From Nanobdellota archaeon (GTDB lineage Archaea; Nanobdellota; Nanobdellia; Pacearchaeales; GW2011-AR1): a stretch of DNA of 6,032 bases. The position numbers and the translations under genes are program-made. Shown piece by piece: positions 1 to 5,227 of the stretch (position 1 is its first letter; every line of letters begins with the position of its first letter). The notes under the pieces are model-generated. The model was not told the DNA's origin. It did no database searches and was given only the letters and a program-made list of their open reading frames with translations. The DNA lies in contig JAHIEM010000056.1 in the NCBI GenBank assembly GCA_018901625.1, positions 1 through 6,032 of the forward strand, in the 5' to 3' direction.

Positions 1-123
1 AATTTAGTTTTTGATTTAGGAAGCAGAAAGTGTGTTGATAAAATAAAAATTATAGTTTCAACAGCCATATCTCTTCCTGAAAATCTTGTCGTGAGTGTTT
101 CTGAGGATAATCAGAATTGGTAG
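1..123 (+). CDS. Surface protein, fragment ending at in-frame TAG (N-terminal half of a discoidin-like domain)
   Basis: Frame 1 is open from the first base to the TAG at 121-123, giving 40 residues with no start in view, so the gene begins upstream of the window. The peptide contains FDLGS, VDKIKI, LPENLVVSVS and EDNQNW. This follows the first half of an F5/8 type C (discoidin, galactose-binding-like) domain: DLG strand, 'V.kI.i' strand, then 'v.vS.D..nW'. The second half (EVSRFT, YKEVSF, GRWVKV, GAISEVQF) follows in the same frame directly after the TAG and runs into the 142-2028 reading frame. I therefore read 1-2028 as one original gene with a stop inside the domain. A sequencing error, a genuine nonsense mutation or UAG readthrough would all fit. 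The domain name is a pattern match, not a search result. Confidence 0.6.
   Translation, partial: NLVFDLGSRKCVDKIKIIVSTAISLPENLVVSVSEDNQNW
121..123 (+). other. In-frame TAG interrupting a domain
   Basis: The codon sits immediately after an Asn-Trp pair and before Glu-Val-Ser, in the middle of a discoidin-like domain that is coherent on both sides without any frame shift. One base change would restore CAG (Gln) or AAG (Lys), either usual in that turn. TAG also ends this gene at 2026-2028 and the AlbA_2 gene at 5160-5162, so it is evidently a normal stop in this genome. Confidence 0.85.
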
Positions 124-141
124 GAAGTTAGTCGTTTTACT

Positions 142-2028
142 GTGAATTCTACAAAATACAAAGAGGTATCTTTTAATTCAGTTAAAGGAAGATGGGTAAA
201 GGTAGATGTTTTGTCAACCGGGTCTAAGTATAAATATGGGGCGATTAGTGAGGTTCAGTTTGATGTTGGGAGTATTGTGACTTCTACTGCTTCTGTTGAA
301 AATCCAACAACTCCTGCACCTTCTTGTCAGCCAAATTGGTCGTGTTCTGATTGGAGTTTGTGTGTGAATAACACTCAAAATAGAACTTGCTTGGATTTGA
401 GTTCGTGTAATCTGGGCTATCTTAATTATACTGAATCAATGGGATGTGGGGTTGCAGCAGTTAGTGATTCTGAAGGCGGGGGTTCTGAGAGTTCTGGTGG
501 GGGTTCTGAAATTCTTGGGTTGAGTGAGGCGGGTTATGTTGATTATTCTTCTCTTTTGAATAAGTACTCTTGGAATTGTTCTGAAAAATATTTATTGGGC
601 TATGTTGGAGGGGATGCTGGAGGGTTTGATATTCCTCTTTACAATTACTTAGACAAGGAAGGATTTGTTATTTATGGGAAACCTGAATTTCATTCTGATT
701 CTGTTTATATTGCGCAAGGAGGAATAGTTGGAAACGCGCTTGTTTTTAATGGAGAAACTAAAAAGCCTTATCAGAATCATATGTCTGTGAGTCTCTTTAA
801 TAGTGGGAGGATTGATGAGCTTGCTCTTAGTCTTTGGATTAAAACTTCTGTTAGTAATGGGGTTATTTTTTCCAGTGATTGGCCTTCAAATTCCTGGGAA
901 GCTAATGTTCAGAATAAGGGGCAATCAAAGATGGTTATTAAAAACCCCGGGGCATTAGAAGTATTTATACAAAATAAAAATTATAAAACTGGAATTTCTT
1001 TAGCAGACAACTCATGGCATAATATTATTTTTAGTTTTAATTTTTCTTCTAAATCAATGAATATATTCAAAGATGGAGAGTTAGTTAATTCAACACAGGT
1101 TTCTTTGATAAAAACTAGTTATACTGATTATCAAGATTATCGGGCATTAATAGCCGGGACGGGGGGTTACCCTAAAGTAACTCAGGAAGCTTTTATAAGT
1201 CCTATGAGTGTGATTTTTGGGGATGAAGTTTTAGGGGATTTGTTTAGAAAGAATCCTTTGAAGCACCAAAATCCATTTATTGGCTCACTTGATGAAATTG
1301 GTTTTTTTTCAAAATCTTTCTCGGCTGAAGATGCAGGAAGAATTTATTCCAAAGGGGTTTCTGGAGGGGCTTTGTGTTCTTTTTCAGAGAGTAATAGTTT
1401 TAGAAATTGCACAGAATCTGGTTCTGTTTTGAAATTTAACGGGACGGTTTATCCTAAAATTTATTGCGCAGATGATAATACTTTTATAAATTTAAAATGC
1501 GGGGCTGGTGGGATTGAGTGGAATAGCTCGAGATGCAGTAAATGTGTTGCAAATAGTTTTTGCATAGCTGAAGATTCTAGAAACTGCACTATTTTAGCTT
1601 CCACTCTGAAAAGCGGGAGTGGATGCAGGGTTATAAATAATATGGGGTATACTACTCTTGTTAATCAGTATAAAACATTTAAAGTTCCTGAATCCTGCAA
1701 AACTTCTGGGTGTTTGTTAAGAGTTGATAGCTATCGTAGAATTTTTAATAATACCTTTTCAGCTGGCAACAAGGGGAAGTTAGAAAAAGTCAATATTGCT
1801 TATTATGAGTTTAAGCAGACTGGGCAGGACTGGGAGGCGAATATTTTAGGAGATTCTAAAAAAATTTCTGGCAAAAATGGAGATTCTACTCTTACTCAAA
1901 TTTCCAGTTTTCCTTATGCTCCAGTTCATTTATATGATGATTCTGCTAAAGAGAAGAAGAGTGACCAACTTTCTGTGATTGATTCTGCTTGTGGCTCTGC
2001 TGAGGCAGAGGTTTTTATTTGTGAATAG
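142..2028 (+). CDS. Large secreted/surface protein: discoidin-like remnant, TSP1-like, LamG-like and Cys-rich C-terminal regions
   Basis: The longest open frame starts at GTG 142, but this is probably not the true start: coding-like sequence continues upstream through the TAG at 121-123, and there is no signal peptide or convincing ribosome site. Numbering from GTG 142, residues 1-43 are the second half of a discoidin-like domain. Residues 62-102 form a TSP1-like module with W66-x-C68, W71-x-x-C74, R81-T-C83, C89 and C102. Residues 111-123 are a Gly-Ser-Glu linker (GGGSE twice). Residues about 195-405 resemble a LamG/concanavalin A-like sandwich (ALVFNG, LALSLWIK, WHNIIFSF, IGSLDEIGFF). The rest holds 13 cysteines (412-627), suggesting disulfides. 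About 12 N-x-S/T sequons fit an exported, N-glycosylated archaeal protein. A role in binding surface glycans or in adhesion is inferred from the domain types. No C-terminal membrane anchor is visible. It ends in TAG and converges with the KaiC-like gene. Confidence 0.8.
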   Translation: MNSTKYKEVSFNSVKGRWVKVDVLSTGSKYKYGAISEVQFDVGSIVTSTASVENPTTPAPSCQPNWSCSDWSLCVNNTQNRTCLDLSSCNLGYLNYTESMGCGVAAVSDSEGGGSESSGGGSEILGLSEAGYVDYSSLLNKYSWNCSEKYLLGYVGGDAGGFDIPLYNYLDKEGFVIYGKPEFHSDSVYIAQGGIVGNALVFNGETKKPYQNHMSVSLFNSGRIDELALSLWIKTSVSNGVIFSSDWPSNSWEANVQNKGQSKMVIKNPGALEVFIQNKNYKTGISLADNSWHNIIFSFNFSSKSMNIFKDGELVNSTQVSLIKTSYTDYQDYRALIAGTGGYPKVTQEAFISPMSVIFGDEVLGDLFRKNPLKHQNPFIGSLDEIGFFSKSFSAEDAGRIYSKGVSGGALCSFSESNSFRNCTESGSVLKFNGTVYPKIYCADDNTFINLKCGAGGIEWNSSRCSKCVANSFCIAEDSRNCTILASTLKSGSGCRVINNMGYTTLVNQYKTFKVPESCKTSGCLLRVDSYRRIFNNTFSAGNKGKLEKVNIAYYEFKQTGQDWEANILGDSKKISGKNGDSTLTQISSFPYAPVHLYDDSAKEKKSDQLSVIDSACGSAEAEVFICE

Positions 2029-2033
2029 AGTTT

Positions 2034-2057
2034 TAAACCCTGTTTTTCTCTGGTTTA
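2034..2057 (+). terminator. Possible weak hairpin/T-run terminator between convergent genes
   Basis: TAAACC (2034-2039) and GGTTTA (2052-2057) form a 6-bp stem. The 12-nt loop contains a TTTTT run. It begins 6 nt after the stop of the upstream gene, inside the 87-bp gap between two convergent genes. Archaeal termination mainly uses T-runs, so the T5 may matter more than the stem. The evidence is positional and the stem is short. Confidence 0.3.
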
Positions 2058-2115
2058 TTATTCAGCGGTTTGGAATAGAAGTGTTTAGTCTTACAGGAGA
2101 GAATTGCCTGCTCAA

Positions 2116-3222
2116 TTAAGTCAAACTAAAATTATTCGCTCCAGTTTTCTTTAAAATTTGATCAGGATTTACATCTATGCCTTTTCCATTAGTGATTTTC
2201 ATTTCTACAATTCTTTTTTTGAAACTTACCCCCCTCATTTTTAAAATTTCAATTGCAGAAGTTCTTTTTCCAGAGTCATAAATAACATTATACAAGACAA
2301 TAATTCCGTCGCTCAAAAAACTAACAGCTTCTCCCTGCTCTATGAATGTTGTTCCGACATGAGAGGGGGATGAAACTTCCCTGACTAAAAAATTAGTTAT
2401 TTTATTTTTTTCCAGATATCTGAATAACTGCTCCATATAAATCCTAAACCTGGATTCTTCACCTGAAAATGCAGAGGCTATGCTTGTCAGAGAGTCAATT
2501 ACAACAAAATCTGGCTTAAAGTCATCTGGAAAAAGCATTGGCTCAACTTCAATTAAAAGTTCTTTTTTAGCAGCACTTAGCAGCGCTTCAATGCTTCTTG
2601 AAACATCTATTGCATCAAATCTTGTTATTCTTAACAATCCTTTTTTTACAAAATCTTTGGCTTTCCAATTAAACTCTTCCATATGCCCTGTTAATTGTTC
2701 TTCTGATTCCTCAAAGCTCATATAAAGGCATTTTTTGCCTTTTTTGCATAACTCATTTGCAGCAGCTAGGCAAAAAACAGTTTTTCCACTTCCAGGACCT
2801 CCTTCAACCAAAACAGCTGCTCCATTTGGAATTCCCATCCCTTTTTCAAATAAAGAATCAAACCCTTTAATTCCTGTTAGCATATATCTTTCAGAAAAAG
2901 TTTTCTTTTCTAGTTCTTTATTTTCTTTTTTCTTTCTTAATATTTTTTCAGAAACATCTTTTTTCAATTTATTAATAACCTTTTCTATTTTCTTTTTAGG
3001 ATTGTTATTTTCAGTTTTTATTTCTGGTTTCTTGTCTTCTTTTTTAGTGATTTGTTTTTCTGAGTTATCTGAGTGGAATAAATTTTCCAAATTATTTAAA
3101 AAACCTTTTTTCTCTGGCTTAATTTTATCAGATTTATTTTTAGTTGAATTCATTTTCTTCTTAGAACTTTTTTTATTAGCAGAATTACTCTTGCTTTTGC
3201 TAATCCTCTTTTTTTTAACCAT
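2116..3222 (-). CDS. KaiC/RAD55-type RecA-superfamily ATPase with Lys-rich N-terminal tail
   Basis: A 368-residue protein with one KaiC-like ATPase domain at about residues 112-355. It opens with LTGIKGFDSLF, the usual start of such domains (target of the form TGI.gLD.ll). Walker A is GGPGSGKT (141-148). FEES (170-173) supplies the acidic pair that follows Walker A in active KaiC-type ATPases. Walker B is FVVID (239-243), and ILKMRG (326-331) is the terminal KMRG motif. All key residues are intact, so ATP binding and hydrolysis are expected. Residues 1-107 are an extra, extremely Lys-rich, mostly disordered-looking tail with one hydrophobic patch, GFLNNLENLFH (40-50). Family members act in signalling, archaellum or pilus assembly and recombination; nothing in the window picks one. 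The ATG at 3222 lies about 31 nt from a BRE/TATA box, without a Shine-Dalgarno site. It is divergent from the membrane-protein gene at 3329. Confidence 0.93.
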   Translation of the reverse strand: MVKKKRISKSKSNSANKKSSKKKMNSTKNKSDKIKPEKKGFLNNLENLFHSDNSEKQITKKEDKKPEIKTENNNPKKKIEKVINKLKKDVSEKILRKKKENKELEKKTFSERYMLTGIKGFDSLFEKGMGIPNGAAVLVEGGPGSGKTVFCLAAANELCKKGKKCLYMSFEESEEQLTGHMEEFNWKAKDFVKKGLLRITRFDAIDVSRSIEALLSAAKKELLIEVEPMLFPDDFKPDFVVIDSLTSIASAFSGEESRFRIYMEQLFRYLEKNKITNFLVREVSSPSHVGTTFIEQGEAVSFLSDGIIVLYNVIYDSGKRTSAIEILKMRGVSFKKRIVEMKITNGKGIDVNPDQILKKTGANNFSLT

Positions 3223-3248
3223 TTTGCTATACTGGTATGGAAAAGAAG

Positions 3249-3265
3249 ATTTTTAAGTTTTTCTC
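3249..3265 (-). promoter_or_regulatory. BRE/TATA promoter of the KaiC-like gene
   Basis: Read on the minus strand, GAGAAAAA (BRE-like, 3265-3258) is followed by CTTAAAAAT (TATA, 3257-3249). The TATA centre is about 31 nt upstream of the ATG at 3222. That predicts initiation roughly 5 nt before the start codon and so an almost leaderless mRNA. It matches the absence of a ribosome binding site. Confidence 0.6.
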
Positions 3266-3275
3266 TGTGCCTATT

Positions 3276-3287
3276 GGGGGGGGGGGG
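3276..3287 (+). repeat. Poly-G tract (12 G) between divergent promoters
   Basis: Twelve consecutive G residues occur in an otherwise AT-rich intergenic region. They lie about 10 bp behind the BRE of the KaiC-like gene and about 6 bp behind the BRE of the 3329 gene. Homopolymers of this length are prone to slippage, and a G-run could also form unusual DNA structure. It is also the kind of tract where assembled length is unreliable. Confidence 0.95.
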
Positions 3288-3293
3288 CGAATA

Positions 3294-3308
3294 GAAATGC
3301 TTTTAATA
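3294..3308 (+). promoter_or_regulatory. BRE/TATA promoter of the small membrane-protein gene
   Basis: GAAATG (BRE-like, 3294-3299) is followed directly by CTTTTAATA (TATA, 3300-3308). The TATA centre lies 25 nt upstream of the ATG at 3329, which predicts a leaderless transcript starting at or next to the ATG. No Shine-Dalgarno sequence precedes the start, consistent with that. Confidence 0.65.
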
Positions 3309-3328
3309 CCTAAAAACATCGTATTTTC

Positions 3329-3760
3329 ATGAACAAAAGAGAGATAATACTTTATGTGATAACTATACTCTCACTTATTGCATTTGTTTACATAGTCTTC
3401 GGAGCTGTTTCAAAAACTCCGAGTAATTCTAATCAAAAATTTGCAGGTTTGACTGGAAATACTGTTGTGAATTTTGAAGATAATTTCAAGGCAGGGGATA
3501 GACTAACAGGAGATATAACTATAAATGAAGACGAGACTAGTGCTTATGGGGTCTTATTGCTGACAAAAAATAACAAGGCATTAATCACTAAAACTTTTAG
3601 CTTAAAAGAGGCTTTAATAAAAGATGCAAATTCTGGAGAAAATATTATTAAGATAGAGGATTTAATTGATTATAAGCTTGAGGAAAAAGGAAATTATGAA
3701 TTATTTTTCTCTATTTTAGATTTGAATATAAACATTAAAAAAGAGTTTGTTGTAAAGTGA
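3329..3760 (+). CDS. Small N-terminally anchored protein with external beta-rich domain, function unknown
   Basis: A 143-residue protein of no family I can name with certainty. Residues 6-26 are a single hydrophobic helix after a short basic N-terminus (NKRE), so it is a membrane anchor or uncleaved signal, placing the rest outside the membrane. A short Ser/Asn linker follows, then LTGNTV (41-46). A probable beta-sandwich covers about 48-141: FKAGDRLTGDITI (53-65), YGVLLLT (73-79), and a closing GNYELFFSI (121-129) with KKEFVV (137-142). The 'GD.L.G' opening and 'G.Y.l' closing strand recall Ig-like or macroglobulin-like domains; this is inference. The ATG at 3329 is chosen from the leaderless promoter geometry. 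It is divergent from the KaiC-like ATPase gene and 40 nt upstream of the AlbA_2 gene (ATG 3801), which has its own promoter but could also be reached by readthrough. Confidence 0.8.
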   Translation: MNKREIILYVITILSLIAFVYIVFGAVSKTPSNSNQKFAGLTGNTVVNFEDNFKAGDRLTGDITINEDETSAYGVLLLTKNNKALITKTFSLKEALIKDANSGENIIKIEDLIDYKLEEKGNYELFFSILDLNINIKKEFVVK

Positions 3761-3776
3761 AATAATCTTATAAAAA
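3759..3776 (+). promoter_or_regulatory. BRE/TATA promoter of the AlbA_2 regulator gene
   Basis: GAAATAAT (BRE-like, 3759-3766, overlapping the last bases of the preceding stop codon) is followed by CTTATAAAAA (TATA, 3767-3776). The TATA centre is 29 nt upstream of the ATG at 3801. Transcription from here would begin near 3797, a few bases before that ATG and downstream of both the GTG at 3780 and the ATG at 3787. This supports 3801 as the start for promoter-driven transcripts. Confidence 0.55.
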
Positions 3777-3804
3777 GAGGTGAAAAATGAAAAAAGAAAC
3801 ATGA
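3777..3804 (+). promoter_or_regulatory. Shine-Dalgarno site with five-codon leader ORF overlapping the AlbA_2 start
   Basis: GAGGTGA (3777-3783) is a strong Shine-Dalgarno sequence, three bases before an ATG at 3787. That ATG opens a five-codon frame (Met-Lys-Lys-Glu-Thr) ending in TGA at 3802-3804. The stop overlaps the AlbA_2 ATG at 3801 as ATGA, a classical translational-coupling junction. On a readthrough mRNA from 3329, ribosomes could load here and re-initiate at 3801. On transcripts from the local promoter this element would be absent. Confidence 0.45.
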
Positions 3805-5162
3805 ACAAACAAGAATTTGAATTTTTGCTGAAACAGGGAGAGGGCTTGAAACTGGAGTTTAAAGAAAACTTTGATTCTAGAAATTTAGGCAAGGAAATTG
3901 TTGCTTTTGCCAACACTGAAGGCGGAAGAATACTTATTGGTGTTGATGATAGGGGGAAAGTTAAAGGCATAAAGGCAACTAATAAACTGAAATCTGAAAT
4001 TCATGATATTGCCAGAAACTGCGACCCTTCAATTAATATTGGGCTTGAAATAATGGAAGATATTCTTATAGTGAATATTGATGAAGGAATCAATAAACCT
4101 TATCGATGCTCAGCGGGCTTCTTCTTAAGGCAAGGATGCAATTCTCAAAAATTATCAACTGATGAAATACGCGAATTTTTTAATAAAGAAGGAAAAATAC
4201 TTTTTGATGATATGATTAATAAAGAGTTTACATTTAAGAATGGATTTGATAAGGAAAAGTTTAATACTTTTTTGGAAAAAGCAAAAATGTCACGGACAAT
4301 ATCTGACGAGTCTCTTCTTAGAAACATCGGAGTTCTTGCTGAAAGAGGAAAATTTAAAAATGCCGGGGTGTTATTTTTTTGTGATGATGTAGAGAGATTT
4401 TTTAGGCATGCTATAATCACCTGTGTTTTGTATAAAGGTATTGATAAAACCTACATAATTGACAGAAAAGATTTTCATTCAGATATTTATTCAAATTATA
4501 ATGATGCCATGAACTTTTTGTATAAAAACCTTAAGCTGATCTACAGGATTGAGGGATTTGGACCTAGAAAAGAAATATTGGAAATTCCTGATGATGCGCT
4601 AAAGGAAGTAGTGGTGAATGCAATAGCTCATAGAGATTATAATGAGAAGGGCGCTAATATCCAAGTTGATATTTTTGATGACAGAGTTGAAATAAGCAAC
4701 CCTGGCGGGCTGATAATTAAGGAGGAAGAATTTGGAAAGAAAAGCCGCACTAGAAATCCTTTGATATTTAATTTGCTGCAGAGGCTGGACTTGGTAGAAA
4801 AGGTTGGCTCGGGTATTGGGAGAATCAGGGGCGCAATGGATAAACTTAATTTAAAAGAGCCAAAATTTGAGTCAGGCAAGTTTTTTTCAGTAACTTTGTT
4901 TAGACCCAGTGATGAGGAGAGTGGAATATTGTCAGGGAAGAAAACTGTGGAGAAAACTGTGGAGAAAACTGTGGAGAAAATTCTTCTGTTGATTAAAGGA
5001 AATCCTAAAATAACGCAGGAAGAATTGGCTGAAAAAACAGGTTTAACCCGGAGAGGAGTGGAATGGAATTTAGCAAAACTTAAAGAAAAAGGCATTATCA
5101 AAAGAATCGGCGCTGATAAAGGAGGGTATTGGGAAGTCCTGGAGGAACTTCCCAAAAGCTAG
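3801..5162 (+). CDS. AlbA_2 (Schlafen-like) domain regulator with GHKL-type ATPase region and C-terminal winged helix
   Basis: A 453-residue protein from ATG 3801 (460 from the in-frame GTG 3780). It matches the COG2865 type of predicted transcriptional regulators, often labelled RecG-like. Numbering from the GTG: residues 21-130 are the AlbA_2 domain (LEFKEN, FANTEGGRILIGVDD, FFLRQG). Residues about 270-375 are the GHKL-like ATP-binding region, with EVVVNAIAHRDY (276-287) as the N-box, NPGGL (307-311) and VGSGIGRI (342-349). Residues 389-400 are the tandem TVEK linker. Residues about 408-455 are a winged helix (ITQEELAEKTGLTRRGV, then a GYWEV wing). It is cytoplasmic; nucleic-acid binding by the AlbA_2 and HTH parts is expected, but targets are unknown. 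ATG 3801 is preferred because of the TATA spacing and the ATGA overlap. The gene ends in TAG with a strong hairpin just before the stop. Confidence 0.9.
   Translation: MNKQEFEFLLKQGEGLKLEFKENFDSRNLGKEIVAFANTEGGRILIGVDDRGKVKGIKATNKLKSEIHDIARNCDPSINIGLEIMEDILIVNIDEGINKPYRCSAGFFLRQGCNSQKLSTDEIREFFNKEGKILFDDMINKEFTFKNGFDKEKFNTFLEKAKMSRTISDESLLRNIGVLAERGKFKNAGVLFFCDDVERFFRHAIITCVLYKGIDKTYIIDRKDFHSDIYSNYNDAMNFLYKNLKLIYRIEGFGPRKEILEIPDDALKEVVVNAIAHRDYNEKGANIQVDIFDDRVEISNPGGLIIKEEEFGKKSRTRNPLIFNLLQRLDLVEKVGSGIGRIRGAMDKLNLKEPKFESGKFFSVTLFRPSDEESGILSGKKTVEKTVEKTVEKILLLIKGNPKITQEELAEKTGLTRRGVEWNLAKLKEKGIIKRIGADKGGYWEVLEELPKS
4940..4980 (+). repeat. Tandem 12-bp repeat encoding (TVEK)3 inside the regulator gene
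   Basis: GAAAACTGTGGA is repeated three times without mismatch (4940-4951, 4952-4963, 4964-4975), with a partial fourth unit (GAAAA, 4976-4980). Each unit is four codons, so copy-number change keeps frame and alters only the linker between the ATPase region and the winged helix. Similar linker repeats are, from memory, common in this protein family. Confidence 0.95.
5129..5155 (+). other. Strong stem-loop overlapping the 3' end of the AlbA_2 gene
   Basis: TTGGGAAGT (5129-5137) pairs perfectly with ACTTCCCAA (5147-5155). Inside it CC (5138-5139) can pair with GG (5144-5145) around a single bulged A, closing a TGGA loop. The structure ends four bases before the TAG at 5160. It lacks a following T-run, so it is not a textbook terminator; transcript stabilisation or a processing signal are alternatives. 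Confidence 0.7.
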
Positions 5163-5194
5163 ATTCAAGACGAATCTTCGCATATTGGGAGATT
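5161..5194 (+). other. Two mutually exclusive stem-loops just after the AlbA_2 stop
   Basis: AGATTC (5161-5166) pairs with GAATCT (5172-5177). The bases AATCTTC (5173-5179) can instead pair with GGAGATT (5188-5194), with one G-U. The two structures share AATCT and so exclude each other. The second overlaps the first bases of the TATA-like TTTTAAAA at 5193. A regulatory role is speculative. Confidence 0.4.
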
Positions 5195-5224
5195 TTAAAA
5201 TGAGGGATGAAAAATAAGAGGTGA
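5193..5224 (+). promoter_or_regulatory. Possible TATA box and Shine-Dalgarno site for the 5228 ORF
   Basis: TTTTAAAA (5193-5200) lies about 31 nt before the ATG at 5228, the same spacing as for the KaiC-like gene. GAGGTGA (5218-5224) lies three bases before that ATG. The 16-bp string AAGAGGTGAAAAATGA at 5216-5231 is identical to 3775-3790 upstream of the AlbA_2 gene. The BRE position is not purine-rich in the usual way, so the promoter call is modest. Confidence 0.4.
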
Positions 5225-5227
5225 AAA

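Noticed and set aside
121..123. Genome-wide reassignment of TAG as a sense codon
   Set aside because: TAG is the natural stop of the surface-protein gene (2026-2028) and the AlbA_2 gene (5160-5162). Reading through 2026 would run over another TAG and into the convergent gene, so only local readthrough or mutation remains plausible.
142..144. GTG 142 as the genuine start of the surface protein
   Set aside because: It falls in the middle of a discoidin-like domain, lacks a signal peptide, and coding-like sequence extends upstream to the window edge.
478..509. The GGGSE repeats as a vector or phage-display linker artefact
   Set aside because: Codon use matches the rest of the gene and the flanks are continuous archaeal-type surface-protein sequence; Gly-Ser linkers are natural in such proteins.
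2735..3256. A 173-codon plus-strand open frame rich in Phe and Leu that looks like a membrane protein
   Set aside because: It is the complement of the Lys-rich tail of the KaiC-like gene; Phe/Leu arise from reversed AAA/AAG codons. The minus-strand gene has clear ATPase motifs and a promoter.
4637..5155. A 172-codon minus-strand open frame
   Set aside because: It lies entirely antisense to the ATPase and winged-helix regions of the AlbA_2 gene and has no start signals or recognisable motifs.
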